Assembly (NCBI RefSeq): GCF_008041945.1
Contig: NZ_VKAD01000002.1
Span: 357,689 to 421,688 of the forward strand
Direction: 5' to 3'
DNA from: Reinekea thalattae
GTDB taxonomy: Bacteria; Pseudomonadota; Gammaproteobacteria; Pseudomonadales; Natronospirillaceae
DNA: 64,000 nt
The position numbers were made by a program, and so were the translations under genes. The notes below the pieces were generated by a model. The model had not been told where the DNA came from and ran no database searches. It was given only the letters and a program-made list of their open reading frames with translations. How positions within the stretch are numbered: the stretch's first letter is position 1; every line of letters starts with the position of its first letter. Of the stretch, positions 1 to 8,301 are shown one piece after another.

Positions 1-27
1 GAAATATTAAGAACATTTATTAAGGAC

Positions 28-225
28 ATGTTTCACCTATGCGCAATTGAATTAATCATTGCACAGATGAGCACTGAGAAGGGTGGTTCAGTTTTTCAGC
101 GAAATCTGTGCGTTAAACAAGATTCGCTAAGCGTGGGTCGCCAAGATGAAATGCGTAAGTTAATACGCAAGAAAATGCAGCAATGTGCATGGGTAGCCTC
201 CTTATATAATCGTGATGGTTTTTAG
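28..225 (+). CDS. Possible small ORF, unknown protein (65 aa)
   Basis: An ATG-started frame of 65 codons preceded at close range by AAGGA. The product is basic towards its C terminus (RKLIRKKMQQ) and has no signal peptide, membrane helix or motif I recognise. An internal ATG at codon 14 is an alternative start. It lies in a spacer at the edge of the window, so neighbours on the left are unknown. It may be a chance frame; nothing except the weak ribosome site supports it. Confidence 0.2.
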   Translation: MFHLCAIELIIAQMSTEKGGSVFQRNLCVKQDSLSVGRQDEMRKLIRKKMQQCAWVASLYNRDGF

Positions 226-281
226 TGTCGCCTTGGTTAAAGCGTACAGTGTACCGCAAAGATTTATGGTTAATATAAAAC

Positions 282-345
282 CTTATACGTACCTTGAAAT
301 CTTATAGGTACTGAGAAAGCTCAGTACGAATAGCTCAGTACCCAT
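282..345. repeat. Composite short repeats 3' of nasA
   Basis: Two approximate 19-bp units begin at 282 and 301 (both start CTTATASGTAC). Two 14-bp units follow at 318-331 and 332-345 (AGCTCAGTACGAAT and AGCTCAGTACCCAT). The first CTCAGTAC also pairs with GTACTGAG at 308-315 across an AAAG loop, giving a perfect 8-bp hairpin that could serve as the nasA transcript end. There is no U-tract. Confidence 0.6.
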
Positions 346-407
346 AACCTCGACCCTGAAACGCTATTTTACCTTGAACTATCGGTAGAACGCTAGAGTT
401 GTTCGGC

Positions 408-3074
408 TTATAAGTTTTCGGCCACCTTAACATCGGCTTGCCAATGCGAGACGATGTCGGCGATCTCAGGACGGCAGCTGCCACAATTACTGCCACAGCG
501 GAGTTCACGCTGAAGTTCACTTTGGCTTGCCTCGGGGTGTTGTTTTAAGTAATCGCTAATGTCGCTGTGATAAACATTAAAACAACTGCATACGCGTTGA
601 CCGATGACGTCGATACTTTTAGACATCAGCTCGTTTTCTAATTCGCTGTTACATTGGCCTTGTTCGAACATGCGCATTAACGCATCTAATGCTGGAATGG
701 GCGATTGTTCTGAAACACTGACGATGTAGTCAATCTGCGAATCCACAATGCCGGTAATGCGATATTCATCTTGGTTGGGTCGCCGGTATTGCAACTGCTT
801 TTCTACGTTTGGTAAGAGGCTAAGACACTCCGATTCAAGCATTGATTCTGATAGTGCCTGTAGATAAAAATAACCACGATTGACTTCAATAGACACCGAA
901 AAATTATCGTTATGATTCAATGAAATAGCTTGCTGACTGAATAGTGCTAACCAGCGCTTGGTTGTAACTGCCTGTGCCTGAACCCGATTCTGTTTGTATT
1001 GTGGCTGCCCAGAAACAGGGTCGGCAATAAATTGAGTTAGATTGTTAGCTTTGGTTTTATTCGCGAACTGCTGGTTCCAATGAATCGACATATAGCACTC
1101 TCCTGGACTCTGTGATGTGCTGAGTTTTGCGATAGCTAGCGTGTTCGAATTTTTGTTGGCTATTTTCACAAGGTCATTAGCCATTATTGATAATTTTTTT
1201 GCATCGAGTGGGTTAATCAGCACACTTGGGTAAAGCTCGTGACTGTTGAGTTTTTTTGCAGCACTGGTGCGAGTCATGGTGTGCCATTGATCGCGCCCGC
1301 GCCCATTATTGAGTATTAAGCTATTTTTATCAGCGGCGTTAAGTTCAGGTAACTTAGGCGTAATGGCGATAAAATTGGCTTTTTTATCAGCGGTAAAAAA
1401 CTGCTGGTCATCAAACATTCGCGCTTTGCCACTGGGGTAGGTTTCATTCACCGGCCACTGAATCGGCTTTAGGCTATCGTATTGCTGTTGAGTGATGTTG
1501 GAAAATGCGCTGATGTCGAAGTCTCGGCTGCCGTTGTTTTCAAAGCCGCTTAGCTGAGCGTGTTCTCTAAAAATTTCGTAGGCGTGTTCATATTGGAAGG
1601 CGTCACCGTAACCTAGCCGCTTTGCAACTTCGCTGATAATCCACCAATCGTGGCGTGCTTGGCCGAGTGGCTGGATAAAACCACGTTGTCGAGAAATAGT
1701 GCGGTCAGCGTTGGTCACGGTGCCATTTTTTTCACCCCAGCCCGTGGCGGGTAACAGCACATCGGCGTATTGGGTGGTGTCTGTTTCGGCCATGCAGTCA
1801 GAAACAATTAGGCACTCGCACTGTTGCAAGATTCTTTTTATGCGGTCTGAGTCGGGTAATGAAACCGCTGGGTTTGTACCGATTACCCAAAGCACTTTAA
1901 TTTTATCTTGCTCAACCGCTTCGAACATATCTAATGCTTTTAAGCCGGGTGCTTTAGCAATGTTGTTGCTGCGCCAAAAACGGCTGACTTTATCGATGCC
2001 TGTGGCATCGAATTCCATATGAGCGGCCAACGTGTTGGCTAAACCGCCAACTTCACGTCCGCCCATGGCGTTAGGTTGGCCAGTGATGGAGTAAGGGCCA
2101 CAGCCCGGTTTGCCAATTTGGCCACTAGCTAAGTGGACATTAATAATGGCGTTGCACTTATCGGTGCCACTGTTGGATTGATTAATGCCCATAGAATAAA
2201 AACTAATACTGCGCTTAGCATTGGCAAACCAATCATAAAACTGGCGTAATTTATTTTCTGAAATACCACAAAACAGAGCGACCTCTGTTAGCGTTTGTGG
2301 GCAGGCTTCAAGTGCCTGTTCAAAATTGTTGGTGTGCTGATTAATAAATGTTTGATCGAGTTTCCCAACACGCGCTAAATAAGCCAGTAGACCATTGTAA
2401 AGCATGGCATCGGTGCCGGGTTTAATTGCCAAATGCAAATCTGCTTCGCCAGCCGTCGCCGATCTTTTAGGGTCGATCACCACCATTTTATAGTGGGGAT
2501 TTTTTTTCTGAGCTGCTCGCATGCGTTGATACAAAATCGGATGCGTCCAAGCCGCATTGGAGCCGATGAGGATCATCAAGTCGGTTTCTTCTAAATCGTC
2601 ATAGCTGTTCGGTACGGTGTCGCTGCCAAAGGCACGCTTATAGGCCGCGACCGCCGAAGACATGCAGAGCCGTGAATTGGTATCAACGTTCGCGCTACCG
2701 ATAAAGCCTTTCATCAGCTTATTGGCAACATAATAATCTTCGCTAAGAATCTGGCCGCTTAAATAAAAGGCGACTGAATCGGGACCGTATTGTTCAATAC
2801 TTTGGCGAAACTTCTCTGCAACGTAGTCCAGAGCTTGTGTCCATGACGTCTGTTGGTTTTCGACAACGGGGGCTTGCAAACGGCCATGGCTGGTTAACGT
2901 TGACGAAAGCTGACTGCCTTTAATGCACAGCTTACCGGCATTGGCAGGGTGCTCGGCATCACCCTGAACGCTGACGCTATCATTGACTGGTTTGGCTAAA
3001 ACACCACAGCCAACACCACAGTAAGGACAGGTTGATTTAATCGTCTCGCTAGCAAGCGGTTTTAGCTTTGGCAC
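408..3074 (-). CDS. nasA: Assimilatory nitrate reductase catalytic subunit NasA
   Basis: Cytoplasmic molybdoenzyme that reduces nitrate to nitrite. The N terminus carries a 4Fe-4S motif (CPYCGVGCGV, then C in GKLCIKG), followed by the Mo-bisMGD oxidoreductase and dinucleotide-binding domains. The last ~60 residues form a BFD-like [2Fe-2S] domain (VCSCFNVY ... CGSNCGSC), typical of the long NasA form. It ends the operon nirB-nirD-nasA. The frame is open to a TTG at 3110, 49 bp inside nirD. A GTG at 3074 with AGG about 10 nt upstream gives a more usual N terminus (PKLKPLASETIKSTCPYC) and a 13-bp overlap with nirD, so I prefer it. The product is then about 888 aa. Function is certain; the start is not. 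Confidence 0.95.
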   Translation of the reverse strand: MPKLKPLASETIKSTCPYCGVGCGVLAKPVNDSVSVQGDAEHPANAGKLCIKGSQLSSTLTSHGRLQAPVVENQQTSWTQALDYVAEKFRQSIEQYGPDSVAFYLSGQILSEDYYVANKLMKGFIGSANVDTNSRLCMSSAVAAYKRAFGSDTVPNSYDDLEETDLMILIGSNAAWTHPILYQRMRAAQKKNPHYKMVVIDPKRSATAGEADLHLAIKPGTDAMLYNGLLAYLARVGKLDQTFINQHTNNFEQALEACPQTLTEVALFCGISENKLRQFYDWFANAKRSISFYSMGINQSNSGTDKCNAIINVHLASGQIGKPGCGPYSITGQPNAMGGREVGGLANTLAAHMEFDATGIDKVSRFWRSNNIAKAPGLKALDMFEAVEQDKIKVLWVIGTNPAVSLPDSDRIKRILQQCECLIVSDCMAETDTTQYADVLLPATGWGEKNGTVTNADRTISRQRGFIQPLGQARHDWWIISEVAKRLGYGDAFQYEHAYEIFREHAQLSGFENNGSRDFDISAFSNITQQQYDSLKPIQWPVNETYPSGKARMFDDQQFFTADKKANFIAITPKLPELNAADKNSLILNNGRGRDQWHTMTRTSAAKKLNSHELYPSVLINPLDAKKLSIMANDLVKIANKNSNTLAIAKLSTSQSPGECYMSIHWNQQFANKTKANNLTQFIADPVSGQPQYKQNRVQAQAVTTKRWLALFSQQAISLNHNDNFSVSIEVNRGYFYLQALSESMLESECLSLLPNVEKQLQYRRPNQDEYRITGIVDSQIDYIVSVSEQSPIPALDALMRMFEQGQCNSELENELMSKSIDVIGQRVCSCFNVYHSDISDYLKQHPEASQSELQRELRCGSNCGSCRPEIADIVSHWQADVKVAENL

Positions 3075-3406
3075 AACAAAACCTGTTGGTTTTCTATTTT
3101 TGCCGCCCAAACAGGCACGTACATATTTTCATCTTCTAGGCACAGGCCAGTTAAAAAACTAAAGTGCTGCTTGTAAAGTGGCGAGGCAACACAGAGCTGC
3201 CCTTTAATGTCACAGACAATGCCTCGCGCAAGCACGTTGGCTCGACTAAAAGGATCGAAATGGCCAATGGCGTAGACGCTGGGCTCTAAGTGTGGCAAAT
3301 AAAAAATCGCCACCTGTTGGTTGTCGAATTTGGCGGCAACGCCAGAGTATGGGATTAGGTCCTTTGTACTACAGACGGCTTGCCAAGTTTTGTGTGTCGT
3401 AGACAT
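3062..3406 (-). CDS. nirD: Nitrite reductase (NADH) small subunit NirD
   Basis: A 114-aa Rieske-fold subunit of the assimilatory siroheme nitrite reductase, partner of NirB in reducing nitrite to ammonium with NADH. NirD-type proteins keep the Rieske fold without the iron-sulfur ligands, and none of the canonical C-x-H ligand pairs is visible here. It starts at ATG 3406 behind a strong AAGGAG. It lies 27 bp after nirB and overlaps the start of nasA, so translation of the three is probably coupled. Confidence 0.93.
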   Translation of the reverse strand: MSTTHKTWQAVCSTKDLIPYSGVAAKFDNQQVAIFYLPHLEPSVYAIGHFDPFSRANVLARGIVCDIKGQLCVASPLYKQHFSFLTGLCLEDENMYVPVWAAKIENQQVLLCQS

Positions 3407-3433
3407 GCTGTTCTCCTTGAAAGCTTGTAGGGG

Positions 3434-5971
3434 TTAACCGGCGTTGCTGACGGCAATGAGTTGTTCTTTTTCATCCGTGCGAGCAGGGCGTATTTGACCG
3501 CGCTCTTGTACGAAGACAATGTTGTCGTCGCTATCGGCGGCGTTGACAAAGGTGCGGAAGCGTTTCAGTTTTTCTTCGTCGCGTAACGTTGTTGCCCATT
3601 CACATTGGAATGTGTTTAGTAGCCGTTCCATCTGTACTTCAAGGTCGGCATTGATACCTAAGTGATCATCGATGACGACAGATTTTAAATAATCCAAACC
3701 GCCTTCTAAGTTTTCTAACCAACGAGCAGTACGCTGTAAGCGCTCGCCAGTACGGATGTAAAACATAAAGATTCGGTCGATGTATTTAATCAACGTGTCA
3801 TCGTCGAGGTCGGTTGCAAATAGATCGGCGTGTCGAGGTTTCATGCCGCCGTTACCGCAAACATAAAGGTTCCAGCCGTTTTCGGTAGCGATGACGCCAA
3901 AGTCTTTACTTTGTGCTTCGGCACATTCTCGAGTACAGCCACTGACGGCGAACTTAACTTTGTGTGGTGCGCGAATGCCTTTGTAGCGGTCTTCAATATG
4001 GATCGCCATGCCAACCGAGTCTTGAACACCATAGCGACACCAAGTGCTGCCAACGCAGCTTTTAACGGTACGTACCGACTTGCCATAGGCTTGGCCGGTT
4101 TCAAAACCCGCATCGACCAACTGCTGCCAAATCAGCGGCAGCTGATGCAGTTGTGCACCGAATAAATCAATACGCTGACCGCCGGTAATCTTGGTGTAGA
4201 GCTTAAATTCTTTAGCGACTTCGCCAATTTTAATCAGCGCGTCTGGGGTGATTTCGCCGCCTGCAATTCGCGGCACAACAGAATAGGTGCCATCCTTTTG
4301 CATGTTGGCTAAAAAAGTATCGTTGGTGTCTTGCAAGCTAACATGCTCTTCGTTGAGTACGTGCTCGTTCCAAGTCGCTGCCAGAATACCGCCGACTGTC
4401 GGTTTGCAAATTTCACAACCCAAACCTTGGCCGTGCTCGGCTAAAAGTTGCGCATAGGTTTTAATTTGTTTAGTTAAAATAATGTGCGTTAGTTCTTCAC
4501 GGCTGTAAGAAAAGTGCTCGCATAAATGGTTGTTTACTTCCACGCCACGTTTGGCTAATTCGGCGTTGACGGTGTCTTTTAATAGTTGAGCACAACCGCC
4601 ACAGCCACTGCCTGCGCCGGTGCAATCCGATACATCCGCAGCGGTACAGCAGCCGTTATCAACTGCGGCAATAACATCGCCTTTGGTGACATTCAAACAA
4701 GAACAAATGGTGGCTGTATCGGGCAGCATATCTGCACCAAGCGCTGGCGCCGAATCGGTAGAAGGCAGGATTAACGACTGAGGTTCCGCTGGTAATTCAA
4801 TCGCATTTAGGCTGTATTGCAGCAGGGTATCGTAGTAGCTGTTATCACCGACCAACACCGCGCCGAGTAATTTTTTACCATCTGCACTGACCACCATTTT
4901 ACGGTAGGTTTTTTTGGTGCCATCGTAATATTGGTAGATTTCAGCGCCTTCGGTTTGGGCGTGAGCGTCACCAATGGAGCCGACATCGATGCCCAATAAC
5001 TTCAGTTTGGTCGACATGTCTGCGCCAGTGAAGTTGGCTTCGATAGAAAAAATATCGGATGCCGCTGTTTCTGCCATGCGATAGCCGGGAGCGACTAAGC
5101 CATAAATTTTATTTTGCCATAACGCCACTTCGCCGATGGCATAGATATTTTCGTCTGAGGTTTGACATTGGTCGTTGATAATAACGCCGCCGCGTTCGTG
5201 AACATCCAAACCGCATTCTCGCGCCAATTGGTCTCTTGGCCGAATACCGGCAGAGAACACCACCATGTCGGTTTCTAATGGGTCATGATCTTTAAAGGTC
5301 ATTCGGTAGCGACTGCTTTCGCCAGCTTCAATCAGTGTCGTGGCGTAGCCAGTATGCACCTGAACATCGGTTTCTTCGATTAATCGCTTGAGCAATTCGC
5401 CGCCGTCTTCATCAACCTGAACCGGCATCAGCCTAGGTGCAAATTCAATGACGTGCGCTTCTAAGCCGAGTTGCTTTAACGCGTTCGCCGCTTCTAAACC
5501 GAGTAAGCCGCCGCCAATAACAACGCCGGTTTTGGCTCCTTGAGCACTGTTGCGAATGGCATCTAAATCGTCGAGGGTGCGATAAACAAAACAGTGTTCT
5601 TGTTCGTGCCCAGGCACTGGCGGCACAAAGGGATACGAGCCTGTGCCCAGAACCAACTTATCGTAGTTAAAACTTTGGCCGCTGGCTGTAGTCACCTGCT
5701 GTGTTTTGCGGTTAATGCCTGTTACGGCATCGCCCATAATAAAATGAATGCCCAGCTGGTCGTATTCTTCCGCGCTGGTTAGAGCTAAGTGATCGGCATC
5801 GTTGTCAAAGTATTCCGATAGATGAACACGGTCGTAAGCAGGGTAGTGTTCTTCACCGATTACCGTGACTTGCCAGTCGGCAGCGTTTTTTTGTGCTTTT
5901 AGATTTTGCATGAACTGAATAACAAAATGGTGGCCGACCATCCCATTGCCTACAACAACCAATCGATTCAT
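3434..5971 (-). CDS. nirB: Nitrite reductase (NADH) large subunit NirB
   Basis: Cytoplasmic flavo-siroheme enzyme reducing nitrite to ammonium. In order: an FAD/NAD(P) pyridine-nucleotide disulfide oxidoreductase domain (residues 1 to ~320, GxGxxG in VVVGNGMVG and again in VVIGGGLLG), BFD-like [2Fe-2S] regions (CSCLNVT ... CGGC and CEICKPTVGG), then the nitrite/sulfite reductase domains with the siroheme/4Fe-4S cysteines (CVGSTWC and SGCTRECAEAQ). The frame extends to a TTG at 5989, but that codon lies in the terminator U-tract. ATG 5971 (MNRLVVVGN) follows AGGAGAAGAG and is the likely start, giving 845 aa, a normal NirB length. It is first in the operon, behind a NasT-type attenuator. Confidence 0.96.
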   Translation of the reverse strand: MNRLVVVGNGMVGHHFVIQFMQNLKAQKNAADWQVTVIGEEHYPAYDRVHLSEYFDNDADHLALTSAEEYDQLGIHFIMGDAVTGINRKTQQVTTASGQSFNYDKLVLGTGSYPFVPPVPGHEQEHCFVYRTLDDLDAIRNSAQGAKTGVVIGGGLLGLEAANALKQLGLEAHVIEFAPRLMPVQVDEDGGELLKRLIEETDVQVHTGYATTLIEAGESSRYRMTFKDHDPLETDMVVFSAGIRPRDQLARECGLDVHERGGVIINDQCQTSDENIYAIGEVALWQNKIYGLVAPGYRMAETAASDIFSIEANFTGADMSTKLKLLGIDVGSIGDAHAQTEGAEIYQYYDGTKKTYRKMVVSADGKKLLGAVLVGDNSYYDTLLQYSLNAIELPAEPQSLILPSTDSAPALGADMLPDTATICSCLNVTKGDVIAAVDNGCCTAADVSDCTGAGSGCGGCAQLLKDTVNAELAKRGVEVNNHLCEHFSYSREELTHIILTKQIKTYAQLLAEHGQGLGCEICKPTVGGILAATWNEHVLNEEHVSLQDTNDTFLANMQKDGTYSVVPRIAGGEITPDALIKIGEVAKEFKLYTKITGGQRIDLFGAQLHQLPLIWQQLVDAGFETGQAYGKSVRTVKSCVGSTWCRYGVQDSVGMAIHIEDRYKGIRAPHKVKFAVSGCTRECAEAQSKDFGVIATENGWNLYVCGNGGMKPRHADLFATDLDDDTLIKYIDRIFMFYIRTGERLQRTARWLENLEGGLDYLKSVVIDDHLGINADLEVQMERLLNTFQCEWATTLRDEEKLKRFRTFVNAADSDDNIVFVQERGQIRPARTDEKEQLIAVSNAG

Positions 5972-5987
5972 TTCTCTTCTCCTAGGC

Positions 5988-6036
5988 AAAAAAAAACGCC
6001 CGAAACATCCTGCAGTTAAGCAGTGTGTTTCGAGCG
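5988..6036 (-). terminator. Intrinsic terminator in the nirB leader (attenuator)
   Basis: On the minus strand CGCTCGAAACA (6036-6026) pairs with TGTTTCGGGCG (6007-5997), an 11-bp stem with one U-G pair. An inner CTGC/GCAG stem sits in the loop, and nine U follow at 5996-5988. It stands only ~17 nt before the nirB start codon and has no gene to terminate except the leader itself, which marks it as an attenuator. Its 5' arm overlaps the hexaloop hairpin at 6032-6045, so the two cannot form together. Confidence 0.88.
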
Positions 6037-6112
6037 CCTTTGCTCTTATGATTTTTCTATCTGTCGTGTGATTTTTTAGCTTGCTAAAAAATCAATTAAA
6101 TCTGTTTATGTC
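6032..6112 (-). promoter_or_regulatory. NasT (ANTAR) dual-hexaloop antitermination site, nirB leader
   Basis: The second hairpin GAGC-[AAAGGC]-GCTC (6045-6032) has a six-base loop with A at position 1 and G at position 4, the hallmark of ANTAR-protein RNA targets, and its 3' arm is part of the terminator stem. A first motif, GACATAAACAGATTT (6112-6098), makes a weak TAA/TTA stem around loop ACAGAT, again A1/G4. The same two motifs stand in the nrtA leader. Between them lies a perfect 10-bp hairpin (6093-6070, GATTTTTTAG/CTAAAAAATC) that could bring the two together. Motifs are seen; NasT binding is inferred from ANTAR antiterminator biology. Confidence 0.72.
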
Positions 6113-6122
6113 TAAATTTAAA

Positions 6123-6138
6123 GGCATTAATTATGCCA
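6123..6138 (-). promoter_or_regulatory. Sigma-54 promoter of nirB-nirD-nasA
   Basis: Minus-strand TGGCATAATTAATGCC has GG at 6137-6136 and GC at 6125-6124 with exactly 10 bases between, as sigma-54 promoters require, and a full TGGCA -24 element. Transcription would start at about G6112, placing the first hexaloop motif at the very 5' end of the RNA. Confidence 0.75.
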
Positions 6139-6218
6139 TTTTAAAAATAACCTCGCGGTGTTCCTTTGAGACCGTTGATGTTACTGGTCTGGCTTGGCAT
6201 AAAACAGCTCGCGCAGTT

Positions 6219-6254
6219 GAACCGCTACTGTGCTTTTTTGCACCGTTGAAGTGC
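6219..6254 (-). promoter_or_regulatory. Two NtrC-like enhancer sites upstream of nirB
   Basis: GCACTTCAACGGTGC (minus, 6254-6240) fits the NtrC consensus GCAC-N7-GTGC exactly. A weaker copy GCACAGTAGCGGTTC (6233-6219) has its centre 21 bp away, two helical turns. They lie roughly 95-130 bp upstream of the -12 element, a normal enhancer distance. This implies control by nitrogen starvation through NtrC. Confidence 0.7.
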
Positions 6255-6272
6255 GGTTGTCAAAATCAGGCG

Positions 6273-7229
6273 TCACAATCGGGTCGCTTTTCGGTACAGT
6301 TCAAGGTCGAAGGCTTGTTGAGCGGACTCAATATCCTGTACTACCCGTTCAGGGTGCCAGCGCTTAATGTTTTCTGCGATTGCTTTGGTGCGCTCAAAAG
6401 TTTGTTCGGTTGCCTGATTAGAAAAATATATTTTTTTACCGACAGGATTTTTAAAGCAACGGCTAACATCTTCATTGCTCATAGAGAGTACATCGCACTC
6501 AACCATCCATTCGGTCAGTTGTTGTGATTCAATGTTTTGCTCTAACCATTCACAGGCTTTATAGATAGCCCGTGTTAGGCCTAATACCGCGGTTTCATTT
6601 TTATTGGCCCATAGACTGTTTAGGCCGAGGCTTTTTTCTGGTGCATCTGGCCAAAGTTCATGCGCAGAGGCAACGACTTCGCAGCCACCCTGTTCTTGGG
6701 AGTAGCTGTTCCATGGTTCGCCAACGCAAAAACCATCGATATCCCCACGCGATAGCGCTTGCCACATCGACTTAGGCGGCACCACGCGGATGTTCACTTC
6801 GCTTGGGTCGACCTGCTGTTGTTCGAGCCACATTCGCAGCTGTAAGTTATGCATAGAAAAGGGATAAACCACACCAAAAGAAAGCTTGTTATTGCCGCGA
6901 GCTTCTTCTTTAACCAGCTGTTTAAGAGGTTTGTCGGTTTTAGTAATACGATGAGATAACGTAATGGCATTGCCATTAAGCCCCATGTTTATCGGGCTGA
7001 TCATTCTTGGTGTTTCATGATAAAGCGCTTCGGCAACAATGGCCGGCGTCAGCATGTGGCCGCCTTGGTAAACTCCTAAGGTTATTTTTTCTATGAGACT
7101 GGCCCAGCTGTATTCTTTGTGAAGCTCCACTTGAACATTGTTTTGTTCAAATAACCCCAGTTTTTGTGCCACGATCAGCGGCGCGCAATCTAACAATGGG
7201 ATAAAGCCTAATTCTATTTTATCGGACAT
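6273..7229 (-). CDS. nasS: Nitrate sensor NasS (cytoplasmic NrtA-like protein)
   Basis: A CmpA/NrtA-family periplasmic-binding-protein fold without a signal peptide, so cytoplasmic. In the NasS-NasT pair described in Azotobacter and Paracoccus, NasS binds NasT and holds it inactive until nitrate or nitrite binds NasS. Residues such as NMGLNGNAITLS and GFCVGEPWN match blocks of the secreted NrtA encoded at 8361-9722. At 318 aa it is much shorter than that NrtA (453 aa), mainly by loss of internal loops and tail. It starts at ATG 7229, 18 bp after nasT, behind AGGAAAG. It is followed by the nirB control region. Confidence 0.88.
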   Translation of the reverse strand: MSDKIELGFIPLLDCAPLIVAQKLGLFEQNNVQVELHKEYSWASLIEKITLGVYQGGHMLTPAIVAEALYHETPRMISPINMGLNGNAITLSHRITKTDKPLKQLVKEEARGNNKLSFGVVYPFSMHNLQLRMWLEQQQVDPSEVNIRVVPPKSMWQALSRGDIDGFCVGEPWNSYSQEQGGCEVVASAHELWPDAPEKSLGLNSLWANKNETAVLGLTRAIYKACEWLEQNIESQQLTEWMVECDVLSMSNEDVSRCFKNPVGKKIYFSNQATEQTFERTKAIAENIKRWHPERVVQDIESAQQAFDLELYRKATRL

Positions 7230-7247
7230 AACTAACGTACTTTCCTG

Positions 7248-7829
7248 TTAACTAAATAGCTCAACGATATCGCTTGCGACATCACGTAGTGGTCGATTTT
7301 TTTGCATCGCTAGGTTACGTAAGGTGGTATAGGACTCGTTTTCATCAATGCCTTTGTGTTTCATCAGTAGCCCTTTGGCTTTCTCGATGACTTTACGATC
7401 TTGTAATTCGGAACGAGCGCTAAGTAACTCTGACTTTAGCGCTTGGTATTCATTAAATCTGGCAATGGCTGTGCGTAGCACGCCTCGTAATCGACCTTCG
7501 GTTAAGCCGTCGACCACATAAGCACTGGCGCCAGCTTTGATCGCTTGTTCGATAATACCCTCGTCATCGTGCTCAGAAACAACCAACACGGGCTTGGGGT
7601 TTTTATCACTGACTAGTGCAAGGTCTTCTAATACGTCTCGGTCGGGTGCTTTGGTGTCAACGATAATGACATCCGGTGAGAACGCATTCACCATTTGATA
7701 AATAGAGCTGGTCGTTCGGCTGCGATAAATGACCTGGTGCCCATGACTTTGCAATGCCTCTTTTAATATTGCTGCACGACCGGGTTCGTCATCGACAAGC
7801 ATAATGTTTAGAGCGTCTGTTGCAGGCAT
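7248..7829 (-). CDS. nasT: ANTAR-domain antiterminator NasT
   Basis: A 193-aa response-regulator-like protein. The N-terminal receiver domain (~10-125) keeps the acidic pair (DDEPG) and VIIVDTKAPD. The C-terminal ANTAR domain (~135-190) has the three-helix pattern (VIEKAKGLLMKHKGIDENES ... RPLRDVASDIVE). ANTAR proteins bind paired hexaloop hairpins in leader RNA and stop terminator formation. Two leaders of that kind stand in this locus, before nirB and nrtA. Co-transcribed with nasS. Ribosome site before ATG 7829 is weak. Confidence 0.93.
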   Translation of the reverse strand: MPATDALNIMLVDDEPGRAAILKEALQSHGHQVIYRSRTTSSIYQMVNAFSPDVIIVDTKAPDRDVLEDLALVSDKNPKPVLVVSEHDDEGIIEQAIKAGASAYVVDGLTEGRLRGVLRTAIARFNEYQALKSELLSARSELQDRKVIEKAKGLLMKHKGIDENESYTTLRNLAMQKNRPLRDVASDIVELFS

Positions 7830-8088
7830 AGTGTTCCGCTAATGGTTTTAACTTAGTCACATTTTGCAGCGAATAGACAAGCTTGGCTAGCAAAATTTAT
7901 AGCGCTATGTTTTTGCCGAAACATGATGCATGTGTCTATTGGCGTCATTGAATAAGCTGATTCGATTTGCAATGTGACGCGATTAGAGTAGCGCCTTCGA
8001 GTACTCATCTATTACTTTATTAAAGTGCTCAGACTAAAAAATTCAAGAAACTTTGCAGCTATATTTTTTTATAGGCTAATTGTTTTTT

Positions 8089-8103
8089 GCATAAAAATGG
8101 TGC
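8089..8103 (+). promoter_or_regulatory. NtrC-like site upstream of nrtA
   Basis: GCATAAAAATGGTGC matches GCAC-N7-GTGC at seven of eight conserved positions, about 120 bp upstream of the nrtA sigma-54 promoter. A clear second copy was not found. Confidence 0.45.
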
Positions 8104-8210
8104 GAGAGAAATTATTTTGTGCCATCGCTGCCCAATTTTGTTGAACGATTAACAACGAATAAAATACCTAACAGGGCTCGCGCCGCGCTATTAAGCCAGT
8201 TAGCATGTTG

Positions 8211-8226
8211 TGGCACAGCAAATGCA
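8211..8226 (+). promoter_or_regulatory. Sigma-54 promoter of nrtABD
   Basis: TGGCACAGCAAATGCA gives GG (8212-8213), ten bases, then GC (8224-8225), with a full TGGCAC -24 element. The expected start is G8237, giving a leader of about 124 nt before nrtA. Confidence 0.78.
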
Positions 8227-8272
8227 GGAATAACTCGAACATGAAAATTACAAAGCCCGATTTTATGGCTTT

Positions 8273-8301
8273 GACATAAACTGAATTTAGGCAAAGGCGC
8301 C
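8273..8301 (+). promoter_or_regulatory. NasT (ANTAR) dual-hexaloop site, nrtA leader
   Basis: First motif GACATAAACTGAATT (8273-8287), loop ACTGAA; second motif GGC-[AAAGGC]-GCC (8290-8301). Both loops have A at position 1 and G at position 4. The AAAGGC loop is identical to that in the nirB leader, and 12 of 15 bases or more of the first motif are shared. The GCC arm of the second hairpin is also the start of the terminator stem, so the structures exclude each other. A further stem CAAAGCC/GGCTTTG (8251-8273) lies just upstream and overlaps the first motif by one base. Confidence 0.72.

Larger units (their letters stand above)
1..407. other. Intergenic region downstream of nasA
   Basis: No recognisable gene fills this stretch, which lies 3' of the leftward nitrate operon. 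A possible small rightward ORF (28-225) is listed separately. The part nearest nasA (282-345) is made of short direct and inverted repeats, also listed separately. I saw no tRNA or clear terminator U-tract. Confidence 0.6.

Noticed and set aside
3841..4113. 90-codon frame on the nirB strand and a 111-codon frame opposite
   Set aside because: Both lie wholly inside nirB in other frames and have no ribosome site; shadow frames.
6070..6093. 10-bp hairpin after nasS taken as its terminator
   Set aside because: No U-tract follows on the minus strand, and it lies within the nirB leader downstream of that promoter; a spacer role fits better.
6081..6527. Rightward 148-codon frame over the nirB control region
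   Set aside because: Runs antisense to nasS and across the sigma-54 promoter and NtrC sites; no ribosome site or recognisable protein.
8201..8227. GCAT...ATGC palindrome at 8203-8225 as the first ANTAR hairpin of nrtA
   Set aside because: Its loop lacks A1/G4 and it is the sigma-54 promoter itself, upstream of the transcript start.
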